A DNA stretch of 6,623 bases from positions 1 through 6,623 of the forward strand of contig CAZCJL010000211.1 of the NCBI GenBank assembly GCA_964498785.1, given 5' to 3'. The notes beneath the pieces were generated by a model, which was not told where the DNA came from, made no database searches, and was given only the letters and a program-made list of their open reading frames with translations. Each line of letters starts with the position of its first letter. Position 1 is the stretch's first letter. Made by a program: the position numbers and the translations under genes. Source of the stretch: Mariaggregatimicrobium sp964498785. GTDB lineage: Bacteria > Zhuqueibacterota > Zhuqueibacteria > Thermofontimicrobiales > Thiofontviventaceae. Shown in pieces: positions 1 to 5,304 of the stretch.

Positions 1-237
1 AAATACGACATAGCGGCAAGCGCCCATATCTACCATAAAATATTGAGAAGATACTGCATTTTAATTATAACTATTTATTTTATTTGTATTTGGAGTTCAA
101 CTGTACGTCCGGGGAGTATTTATGCATTACATTGAATCGCATAAATGCACCAGAGGCGCACAACAGCGATTCAGTCCCGAACACAAATTCAATTTAAGGA
201 GTTATTTAATTTCCATGTTTAAATTTTAGTTTACCAA
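1..237. other. Left-end stretch without a supported gene
   Basis: This is the DNA downstream of the ACT gene up to the window edge. No intrinsic terminator with a clear T-tract follows the ACT stop. Short open frames touch the edge: on the plus strand from base 1 to a TGA near 130, and on the minus strand an ATG at 36-34 reading off the window. Neither has a ribosome binding site or a recognisable product, so neither is called. The only notable content is the cluster of inverted repeats at 110-179, listed separately. A plus-strand AAGGAG at 196-201 is followed only by a four-codon frame. Confidence 0.6.
110..179. repeat. Interlocking inverted repeats, possible structured RNA
   Basis: Three complementary pairs are visible. 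CGGG at 110-113 matches CCCG at 176-179. The segment 116-125 pairs with 139-148 through a core of ATTTATGC/GCATAAAT plus flanking pairs. TGAATCGC at 133-140 is the exact reverse complement of GCGATTCA at 166-173. The left arm of the third pair lies in the loop of the second, so the two helices either form a pseudoknot or exclude each other, while the first pair would close the whole element. The patch is more GC-rich than its surroundings. It matches no riboswitch, tRNA or attC site that I recognise. Strand and function are unknown. Confidence 0.4.
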
Positions 238-618
238 TTATTCCCGAAAAAGAGTCATCGCAGTATCGATATCATCGACGTCAATAATAACAGAAACAGT
301 TTTATCTCCTGGTTTAGAAGAGGCAAACAGATGATCAATATTTAAACCAACGTGGCTAATACGAGAGGTAATGTAAGTTAATTCTCCCGGTTTGTTCTCG
401 ATTTCAAATCTTAACACATCACGAATTTCTACTGTATAATTGTTCTTCTCCAGTATCTTTTTCGCTTTGTCAATGTTCTTAACTAACAATTTCGCGCTGT
501 CTACAAAAACATCGATTGTTTCAATATTAATATTACTTTTTGCCAATTGTTCACATAACTCACCCAATGCTCCCGGCTTGTTTTCTAAAACAACATAAAG
601 CTCCTGGATTTTATCCAT
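238..618 (-). CDS. Tandem ACT-domain amino-acid-binding protein
   Basis: This is a 126-residue soluble protein made of two ACT domains (about residues 4-66 and 69-125). Each opens with the typical beta-strand, then ENKPG, then helix pattern: ENKPGALGELCEQLA from residue 12 and ENKPGELTYITSRIS from residue 74. The second hairpin carries NIDHLFAS. ACT domains bind small ligands, usually amino acids, and stand-alone double-ACT proteins are generally presumed regulatory. No catalytic domain is attached. The ATG start is well supported by AAGGAGG five bases upstream. The gene follows selB by 17 bp on the same strand, so it is probably the last gene of the selA-selB operon. The context suggests sensing of an amino acid such as serine, cysteine or a selenium compound, but the sequence does not show the ligand. 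The family call is firm; the role is inference. Confidence 0.92.
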   Translation of the reverse strand: MDKIQELYVVLENKPGALGELCEQLAKSNINIETIDVFVDSAKLLVKNIDKAKKILEKNNYTVEIRDVLRFEIENKPGELTYITSRISHVGLNIDHLFASSKPGDKTVSVIIDVDDIDTAMTLFRE

Positions 619-630
619 TAAATCCTCCTT
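619..630 (-). promoter_or_regulatory. Strong ribosome binding site of the ACT gene
   Basis: The minus strand reads AAGGAGG (complement of 624-630) five bases before the ATG at 618. It is the best Shine-Dalgarno in the window and fixes this start. selA and selB have much weaker sites, so the last gene of the operon may be translated more strongly than the two selenocysteine enzymes. Confidence 0.85.
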
Positions 631-635
631 CTTTA

Positions 636-2552
636 TTAATAATCAGGATTAAGTACACGGACATCATGCTGCCGCACGGTAAGCCCGCTTTTATCAAAAT
701 AATTTAACAACGGTACATTGTATTTCCTGCTATTATTAAAAAGCTGACGACAGTCACCAACTGTCAATTCATCATGATTATTAAAAAATTCCCGAATTTT
801 TATCTTTGCTTCTTCAATACATTGACTATGAAATAAAATTCCTTCCTCCAATTTCACTAATTTACTTGAATCAATTAAAACATCAATCGCTTTATTGACG
901 TCTTTTCGTGTCAAATTTAATTTTTTTGCAACCTCTTCCGGATTCGATGTTGAATATTTTTCTTTCAAGTATAGATCTGCAATTTGATTCATGACTTGCA
1001 TTTCTTTGTCACTGAATTTGGGTTCGTGTGTATAAAGGGCAATTTTGGAATCAAAATACGTGGTTACATTCTCCTGGTTAAGATCTTCTAATATTTTGTT
1101 AAAAATTTCCTGGTCAATTATTACTCCCAAAGCGACTTTAAGTTCTGTTTTGCTCATTCCTCGCAGTGCCGGATTTTGGGAATGATATACGTCTAATGAT
1201 TGTTTGATTCTTTCCCGGATGTCATGATAATAGAATTGATGCAGGTATACTATCTGAGATTTATCACGAATCGGGTAGATTTGGTTGCTGGTAACAAGCT
1301 CATGGATATGCTTTTCAGCGTCAGATTCGGAGATACTAATTTGCAAGCAAATTTCTTTAATAGAAAAAGCAGAATATTTTTTGCCCAGTAGAAATTGTTC
1401 GATAATTCTGGTAGCATCCCCCTGCTCTAACAATTCGAATCGTTGTATAACTTCTTTTGAAAAGCGTTTATATTTTCTGGGATGTGCATTCAAAATTTTG
1501 CCTCCGCCAATTGTAAAAACAGGAGAATAATGACGCACGACAAAGCGATCATCAAAATCTGCAACAACAGGTTTTTCTAATCTGAACTGGGCATAAGCCA
1601 TCTCTCCAGGGTCTAATTGCTCTTTATCGAGAATACTGATCCTCCCGATCACCTCGCTTGTCCCCAAATGAATACGGACTCTGGCATTATGTTTTAGCTT
1701 TTTGGGATTTGATTTAAGCAGATAAAATTTGGCGTCAAAAAATCGGGTCGGTTTATAAAAATCAGGTTCTGTTAAAACGTCGCCGCGACCAATCATTTCT
1801 TTTTCCACACCTGCCAAATTTACTGCGGCCCGGTCACCGATATTAACTTCTGTGACTTTGTGCTCATGAATTTCCAATCCCCGCACCCTGGCTTTAATTC
1901 CATGCGGCAACAACTCGACGGTTTGATCAATGGATAAATGGCCTGACATAACAGTTCCGGCGACAACTGTACCAAATCCTTTCATCGAAAAGACACGATC
2001 AATCGGTAAACGAAATACGCCTTTATCTCGTCTGCTCGTAATTTTTTTTAACTGGTTTAATATTTCTGTTTTAAGCTCCGGAATCCCCTCACCAGTTTCA
2101 CTGGAAATTTTAATAACCGGAGCATTTTCCAAAAATGTGTCTTTCACCAGTTCACGAATATCTTCAATAACAAGCTCAGTCCAATCCGATTCAACGACAT
2201 CAGTCTTGCTGACAACAATAATCCCCTGTTTAATTTGAAGGAGGTTCAAAATATCCAAATGCTCTTTTGTTTGCGGCATTACGCCATCATCCGCAGCAAT
2301 GACCAGCAACACAGAATCGATAGTGCTAACTCCTGCCACCATGTTTCGGATAAATTTCTCATGCCCCGGCACATCAATGATCGTGATATTATCACCAAGA
2401 AATGCGAATCCCAAATCAATCGTCATTCCTCTTTCTTTTTCTTCTTTCAGCCAATCCGTATCTTTACCGGTTAACTGAATAACCATCGATGTTTTTCCGT
2501 GATCAATATGCCCTGCAGTTCCGATAACAAAATGGCGCGTTCGATCTAACAT
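636..2552 (-). CDS. selB: Selenocysteine-specific elongation factor SelB
   Basis: SelB is the GTPase that carries selenocysteyl-tRNA(Sec) to the ribosome and, through its C-terminal winged helices, recognises the SECIS hairpin beside UGA codons in selenoprotein mRNA. At 638 residues it is full length for bacterial SelB. Visible motifs are the P-loop GHIDHGKT at 14-21, ERGMTID with switch threonine T44, DVPGHEKF at 60-67, SKTD at 115-118 in the NKxD position, and SSETGEG at 150-156. A domain II signature, FSMKGFGTVVAGTV, starts at 188. Domain III includes RHYSPVFTIGGGKIL at 340-354, a SelB hallmark. Residues from about 356 onward fit the winged-helix array. The ATG lies 10 bp after the selA stop, with only a weak GAGAG upstream, suggesting translational coupling. 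SKTD instead of NKxD is a known kind of SelB variation and not a defect. Confidence 0.97.
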   Translation of the reverse strand: MLDRTRHFVIGTAGHIDHGKTSMVIQLTGKDTDWLKEEKERGMTIDLGFAFLGDNITIIDVPGHEKFIRNMVAGVSTIDSVLLVIAADDGVMPQTKEHLDILNLLQIKQGIIVVSKTDVVESDWTELVIEDIRELVKDTFLENAPVIKISSETGEGIPELKTEILNQLKKITSRRDKGVFRLPIDRVFSMKGFGTVVAGTVMSGHLSIDQTVELLPHGIKARVRGLEIHEHKVTEVNIGDRAAVNLAGVEKEMIGRGDVLTEPDFYKPTRFFDAKFYLLKSNPKKLKHNARVRIHLGTSEVIGRISILDKEQLDPGEMAYAQFRLEKPVVADFDDRFVVRHYSPVFTIGGGKILNAHPRKYKRFSKEVIQRFELLEQGDATRIIEQFLLGKKYSAFSIKEICLQISISESDAEKHIHELVTSNQIYPIRDKSQIVYLHQFYYHDIRERIKQSLDVYHSQNPALRGMSKTELKVALGVIIDQEIFNKILEDLNQENVTTYFDSKIALYTHEPKFSDKEMQVMNQIADLYLKEKYSTSNPEEVAKKLNLTRKDVNKAIDVLIDSSKLVKLEEGILFHSQCIEEAKIKIREFFNNHDELTVGDCRQLFNNSRKYNVPLLNYFDKSGLTVRQHDVRVLNPDY

Positions 2553-2562
2553 AGGTGAACTC

Positions 2563-3969
2563 TCAATTTTGGATAATATGACTCACTGCATGTTTTATAA
2601 TTTCAATTTCATCTTCGCGGATAGTACGCAAATCAAATACAACTCGTTTATCTTGAATTCGGGTAATTATGGCCGGATTTTGGTGGCGTAGTTTTTGAGA
2701 TAATTCATTTTCTCCGTATTGATCCATGGTAAGAAATACAAGGTAGGTTGGCAAAGCTTCAGTGGCCAAAGATCCTCCTCCAATTTCGGACTCACCCTGT
2801 TCAATTCCGGTTTGTCCGTTATCTTGAATAACATCTTTTAACACTTTTTCTAACATTGCCGCTTTTTCTTTAATCGTCGAAAGCGAATCTGTTAATAATT
2901 TTAAAGTAGCATGCTGACGAACAAGATTGTTTGGGTCAAAAAAAAGGCGCAATGTTGCTTCTAACGCGGCAAAAGTAATTTTATCACTACGAAATGCGCG
3001 CGCTAACTGATTATTTTTAATCTTTTCAACATACTCTTTTTTCCCGGCAATAATTCCCGCTTGTGGTCCGCCCAGTAATTTATCCCCGCTAAACATCACC
3101 ACATCCGCTCCCTTTTTGATACTTTCGCTAACCACCGGTTCTTTGGGTAAACCATATTTGCTCAAATCTAAAAAACTGCCGCTGCCAAGATCATGAACAA
3201 CCGGCAGTTGGTACTTTTTCCCGAGCGCCACTAATTCTGCTAAATCCACATCCGAGACAAACCCGGAAATTTTATAATTACTGGTATGTACTTTAAGTAA
3301 TAGCGCGGTTTCTTCATTAATGGCTTCTTCATAATCAGATATCCATGTTTGATTGGTTGTACCGACTTCAATCATTATGGCGCCGCTTTTCTTCATTATA
3401 TCCGGGATTCGAAATGAGCCGCCAATCGTGATCAACTCCCCGCGTGATACAACACACTCCTTTTCTGCCGCAAGAGTATTTAAACTCAGTAATGTTGCCG
3501 CAGCGTTATTATTTACCACTGCAGCGGCCTCTGCTCCTGTTAGCTTTTTTATATAGTCTTCAACAATTGTATGTCGATTACCGCGCTTGCCCGAAAAAAG
3601 ATCAATTTCAACTGTTGAAAAACCTTCAGTGATATCCCAAATCACTTTTTGAACAGATTTACTTAACGGAGCCCTGCCAAGACCAGTGTGCAAAACAATG
3701 CCGGTAGCATTAATACAGCGGCGAATATTAGGTTGTAGATGTTGTTTTACATGCTGAACAATATCCGTTGATATTGAATTTTCATCAAATTCTCTCAGAT
3801 GTTTAAAATCCATTCGGTCAATTTTTGATCGAATATCATCCAATTCCTCGCGAATATAATCAATCACAAGATCTCTGGGAAATTCAGTAATTAATTCTTG
3901 AATTCCTTGAAGTTGTAATAGTTTATCAACTTTAGGTATTTTGGCATAGTATTTTTGTTTTAAAACCAT
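2563..3969 (-). CDS. selA: L-seryl-tRNA(Sec) selenium transferase SelA
   Basis: SelA is the cytoplasmic PLP enzyme that converts seryl-tRNA(Sec) to selenocysteyl-tRNA(Sec) using selenophosphate. At 468 residues it is close to the usual bacterial length of about 460. The N-terminal KIPKVDKLL (10-18) resembles the SelA tRNA-binding domain. The catalytic fold shows NATGIVLHTGLGRAPLS (87-103), VVNNNAAA (151-158), SRGELITIGGSFRIP (175-189), EVGTTNQT (201-208), VHDLGSGS (258-265) and FSGDKLLGGPQAG (293-305), where K297 should hold PLP. No active-site residue appears lost. The first ATG (3969) fits the family N-terminus, but no Shine-Dalgarno precedes it, so the start is less certain than the identity. 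It is the first gene of the selA-selB-ACT operon. Its promoter must lie in the AT-rich region beyond 3970. Confidence 0.97.
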   Translation of the reverse strand: MVLKQKYYAKIPKVDKLLQLQGIQELITEFPRDLVIDYIREELDDIRSKIDRMDFKHLREFDENSISTDIVQHVKQHLQPNIRRCINATGIVLHTGLGRAPLSKSVQKVIWDITEGFSTVEIDLFSGKRGNRHTIVEDYIKKLTGAEAAAVVNNNAAATLLSLNTLAAEKECVVSRGELITIGGSFRIPDIMKKSGAIMIEVGTTNQTWISDYEEAINEETALLLKVHTSNYKISGFVSDVDLAELVALGKKYQLPVVHDLGSGSFLDLSKYGLPKEPVVSESIKKGADVVMFSGDKLLGGPQAGIIAGKKEYVEKIKNNQLARAFRSDKITFAALEATLRLFFDPNNLVRQHATLKLLTDSLSTIKEKAAMLEKVLKDVIQDNGQTGIEQGESEIGGGSLATEALPTYLVFLTMDQYGENELSQKLRHQNPAIITRIQDKRVVFDLRTIREDEIEIIKHAVSHIIQN

Positions 3970-4047
3970 GCTTAAACATACATAAAAATTATGATAATAT
4001 CAATAAAAATTTTTACAAAAATGTCGACAAAATGCCAACATTTCTAA

Positions 4048-4074
4048 TTGACCACTAAATTGAAAAACGGTCAA
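4048..4074. repeat. TTGACC/GGTCAA inverted repeat upstream of selA
   Basis: TTGACC (4048-4053) and GGTCAA (4069-4074) are exact reverse complements separated by 15 bases. The repeat lies about 80-105 bp upstream of the selA start. It could be an operator or a leader hairpin in selA mRNA. E. coli selAB is known to carry a SECIS-like element in its leader that SelB binds, but nothing here proves equivalence. Confidence 0.35.
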
Positions 4075-4087
4075 AATCAACAATCAC

Positions 4088-4125
4088 CCACTGGCAATAT
4101 TTCAGCCACTGGTCTTTTTTCAGCC
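4088..4125. repeat. 18-bp-period tandem repeat
   Basis: CCACTGG, six variable bases, then TTCAGCC occurs twice with an exact 18-bp period (4088-4107 and 4106-4125, sharing CC). On the minus strand the unit reads GGCTGAAA...CCAGT, and a decayed third unit may continue towards 4079. It sits upstream of both selA (minus strand) and the sigma-54-type promoter (plus strand). Direct repeats with a period near two helical turns are compatible with a multi-site protein binding region. Confidence 0.6.
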
Positions 4126-4138
4126 ATGTGTAGATAGT

Positions 4139-4157
4139 TTAACAAATATTTTGTTAA
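4139..4157. promoter_or_regulatory. Perfect 19-bp palindrome, candidate activator site
   Basis: TTAACAAATATTTTGTTAA has two perfect 8-base arms around TAT. With a single unpaired T the symmetry extends through ATAG (4134-4137) and CTAT (4158-4161). Its centre at 4148 lies about 85 bp upstream of the start point predicted for the adjacent sigma-54-type promoter. That is where dimeric enhancer-binding proteins commonly bind. The palindrome is directly visible; the role is inferred. It could equally serve a repressor of selA. Confidence 0.5.
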
Positions 4158-4206
4158 CTATTAGTATTTTTTGACCTTAATTATCGTGAACACATAATTA
4201 TTTTTA

Positions 4207-4222
4207 TGGCACTGTTATTGCC
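4207..4222 (+). promoter_or_regulatory. Sigma-54 type -24/-12 promoter
   Basis: TGGCACTGTTATTGC matches the sigma-54 (RpoN) consensus TGGCAC-N5-TTGC at every specified position, with GG (4208-4209) and GC (4220-4221) 12 bp apart. Transcription would start near 4233 and run rightwards into the intergenic region, opposite to all genes. The core is also part of a symmetric element (ATGGCA at 4206-4211, TGCCAT at 4219-4224). The minus strand therefore reads as a poorer match with GTGC at -12, which would point at selA. An ordinary operator palindrome is the main alternative. Confidence 0.55.
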
Positions 4223-4230
4223 ATTTGAAG

Positions 4231-4529
4231 GGTGGAAGTTTATTGAAGGAACTATGTTAAAAAATCCATCCAATCGCCACGGTGGTATAGAGCGTTGAGA
4301 ATGAACAGAGAAGATGCCTGACAGAATAGAACTGAAATGGAGCGAGAGGCATAAATGGCGTTTGGTGGTATTTTCTAAATTCAATTTGCTTCCACCTGAA
4401 AGCACTACAACAAGGCCTGGAATTGCTCACTGGGACTGCATCAATGGTTGGTACTACATCCAGGTGGAATTTTTTAGATAAAACGGTAAGAATTTTCTCG
4501 AATCCATCATTGGATTTGGGTGGTATAGA
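4231..4529 (+). repeat. GGTGG-centred dispersed repeats
   Basis: GGTGG occurs on the plus strand at 4231, 4281, 4364, 4463 and 4519, each followed by an AT-rich tail. Two copies share a longer frame: AATCCATC, exactly ten variable bases, then GGTGGTATAGA, at 4263-4291 and 4501-4529. The copies at 4463 and 4519 also share TTTTAGATA in the tail. A perfect 9-bp inverted pair, TTCCACCTG (4390-4398) and CAGGTGGAA (4461-4469), uses the same core and could close a hairpin with a 62-base loop. This could be a structured RNA with repeated modules, a set of binding sites, or the remains of a decayed repetitive gene. Confidence 0.55.
4314..4481 (+). CDS. Possible 55-residue small protein
   Basis: An ATG at 4314 opens 55 codons ending in TAA at 4479-4481. 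The predicted peptide starts MPDRIELKWSERHKW and ends GWYYIQVEFFR. It is basic at the N-terminus, has five tryptophans and one cysteine, and shows no clear membrane segment. It lies about 80 bp downstream of the predicted sigma-54 start point. AGAGAAG runs directly into the ATG, so the ribosome binding site is poor. I recognise no family. Comparable open stretches exist in other frames and on the opposite strand (see the rejected list), so this could be a chance ORF inside a noncoding RNA. Low confidence. Confidence 0.22.
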   Translation: MPDRIELKWSERHKWRLVVFSKFNLLPPESTTTRPGIAHWDCINGWYYIQVEFFR

Positions 4530-4581
4530 TTTTAGATATGCCTATTGATATTGCTTCTTTGAAAAACGTGCATGGCATATT

Positions 4582-4610
4582 TTTACAGCTTATGATGTGA
4601 TTTATATTAT
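4582..4610 (+). promoter_or_regulatory. Candidate sigma-70 type promoter
   Basis: TTTACA (4582-4587) and TATTAT (4605-4610) each match five of six consensus bases and are separated by exactly 17 bp. The predicted start is near 4617, just before the region that can fold into a long hairpin. The -10 lies within the perfect 12-bp palindrome ATATTATAATAT (4604-4615). Such matches are not rare in AT-rich DNA, and the position ahead of the structured segment is the main support. Confidence 0.4.
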
Positions 4611-4616
4611 AATATT

Positions 4617-4813
4617 TTGGAATTATTCTTGCCGTTTAATTTTCATTACCACTGATCAGAAATTGAAACGGAACTGATATTCGCATATACCAAAACTGAA
4701 GATAGAATTTAAAATGCATTCGGTATGAAAATTGATCGGCTGGTAACAAGAGTTAAATAATTGCTCATATCCCTCACTGAAGCCGGCATCGTGCGGAGGA
4801 TGTCGGCTTTCTT
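4617..4813 (+). ncRNA. Candidate structured noncoding RNA, about 195 nt
   Basis: Between a sigma-70-like promoter and an intrinsic terminator, the two flanks are complementary in collinear order. AATTAT (4621-4626) pairs with 4757-4762. TCTTG (4627-4631) pairs with 4747-4751. CCG (4632-4634) can pair with CGG (4737-4739). AATTTTCAT then ACC (4638-4650, one bulged T) pairs with GGTATGAAAATT (4722-4733). The result is a long imperfect hairpin with internal loops and an apical region of about 70 nt, in which ATCAG (4655-4659) can pair with CTGAT (4674-4678). No ORF of note lies inside. The architecture loosely recalls 6S RNA, but I see no specific 6S signature, so the class is left open. Structure is seen in the sequence; transcription is inferred. 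Confidence 0.42.
4780..4813 (+). terminator. Intrinsic terminator on the plus strand
   Basis: AAGCCGGCATC (4780-4790) and GATGTCGGCTT (4799-4809) form an 11-bp stem with one G-U pair and the loop GTGCGGAG, followed by TTTCTT. The T-tract is on the plus strand and overlaps the stop codon of the minus-strand gene that ends at 4812. It would therefore end a rightward transcript coming from the intergenic region. Read leftwards the same hairpin begins just after that gene's stop but is followed by CAGTGAGG and no U-run, so it is at best a weak terminator in that direction. Confidence 0.78.
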
Positions 4814-5279
4814 ATATCAAAAATCGATAAATAAACAATTCATAGATAACCAGCGCTGAATAAAGAATCAGGATGGCTGTTACTACTGTCCTCACATTTA
4901 TTAATCCCCCTAATATAACAAAATTTTTATGGATAATTAAAAAGAACAAACAAATTCCGGTGATGGTAAATTTTATTATTTGAAACCACGTCACACCAAG
5001 AGATAAAGCCCAATCCATGATCGGGTTAATTTCCCTGCCTCCGGCTTCCAAAATGAGGATGGTTATTTTCGCATCAATCATGCATAAAATTAAAATAATG
5101 ATAAATGCGATAATAGACTTATCTCCATAGCGATCCACGTAATAGTTTTGACTGGGATCTGTAATTCGTCTGTTATTCTTACGTCTTCCCAATAACGAAT
5201 ACTTACTAAAAAATGCTGTCGGCTTAATTCTTCTATCTCTTTTCGTGCGTCGGCATTTATGTATTTGTGGTTCCCTCAA
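4812..5279 (-). CDS. DUF5658-type small membrane protein
   Basis: This is a 155-residue protein with a basic N-terminal cytoplasmic segment and three likely membrane helices (about 54-76, 96-117 and 128-152). Between helices 1 and 2 lies the pattern expected of DUF5658: D69 and T73 in the first helix, EINP (83-86), then K103 in the second helix. The function of that family is not established. Two arginine-rich blocks, RRTKRDRR (10-17) and GRRKNNRR (31-38), precede the membrane part. The start is TTG at 5279, chosen because GGAG stands five bases upstream and the next gene ends 25 bp before it. It is probably co-transcribed with the UPF0104-type gene. The hydrophobic profile is certain; the family assignment rests on motif recall. 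Confidence 0.75.
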   Translation of the reverse strand: MREPQIHKCRRTKRDRRIKPTAFFSKYSLLGRRKNNRRITDPSQNYYVDRYGDKSIIAFIIILILCMIDAKITILILEAGGREINPIMDWALSLGVTWFQIIKFTITGICLFFLIIHKNFVILGGLINVRTVVTAILILYSALVIYELFIYRFLI

Positions 5280-5288
5280 TTTTTCTCC
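5280..5288 (-). promoter_or_regulatory. Ribosome binding site deciding a TTG start
   Basis: GGAG on the minus strand (complement of 5285-5288) is followed by five A/T bases and TTG. No in-frame ATG lies nearby, so this site is what supports the TTG start of the small membrane protein. Confidence 0.65.
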
Positions 5289-5304
5289 AAAATACGAATT
5301 ATAA

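Noticed and set aside
1..130. Plus-strand open frame from the window edge (44 codons) and minus-strand ATG at 36
   Set aside because: No start or ribosome binding site is visible and the peptides match nothing known. More flanking sequence is required to judge them.
1200..2474. Several plus-strand ORFs of 63-102 residues opposite selB
   Set aside because: They are antisense shadows of a well-supported gene, with no domains and cysteine/serine-rich random composition.
3353..3632. Two plus-strand ORFs opposite selA
   Set aside because: Antisense shadows of the conserved SelA catalytic region.
4092..4106. Second sigma-54-like site, TGGCAATATTTCAGC
   Set aside because: GG/GC spacing is right but the -12 part is CAGC instead of TTGC, and it lies inside the 18-bp repeat, which explains it better.
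4088..4125. CRISPR-like array
   Set aside because: There are only two short units with an 18-bp period, no spacers of regular 30-40 bp length and no cas genes.
4397..4399. In-frame TGA as a possible selenocysteine codon in the small-ORF region
   Set aside because: The same frame has a TAA (4376-4378) just upstream and no supported gene around it, so readthrough is not credible.
4181..4405. 74-residue ORF on the minus strand
   Set aside because: Low-complexity Ser/Ile-rich peptide with no ribosome binding site and no recognisable domain. It overlaps the sigma-54-type promoter and the GGTGG repeats, so it is most likely a chance frame.
4617..4780. Calling the structured region 6S RNA
   Set aside because: Size and hairpin fit loosely, but the diagnostic central bubble with conserved flanks could not be recognised by eye.
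3970..4811. tRNA-Sec (selC) in the gap beside selA
   Set aside because: I looked on both strands for a GGTTCRA-type T-loop, a TCA anticodon loop and a CCA-ended acceptor and found no consistent cloverleaf.
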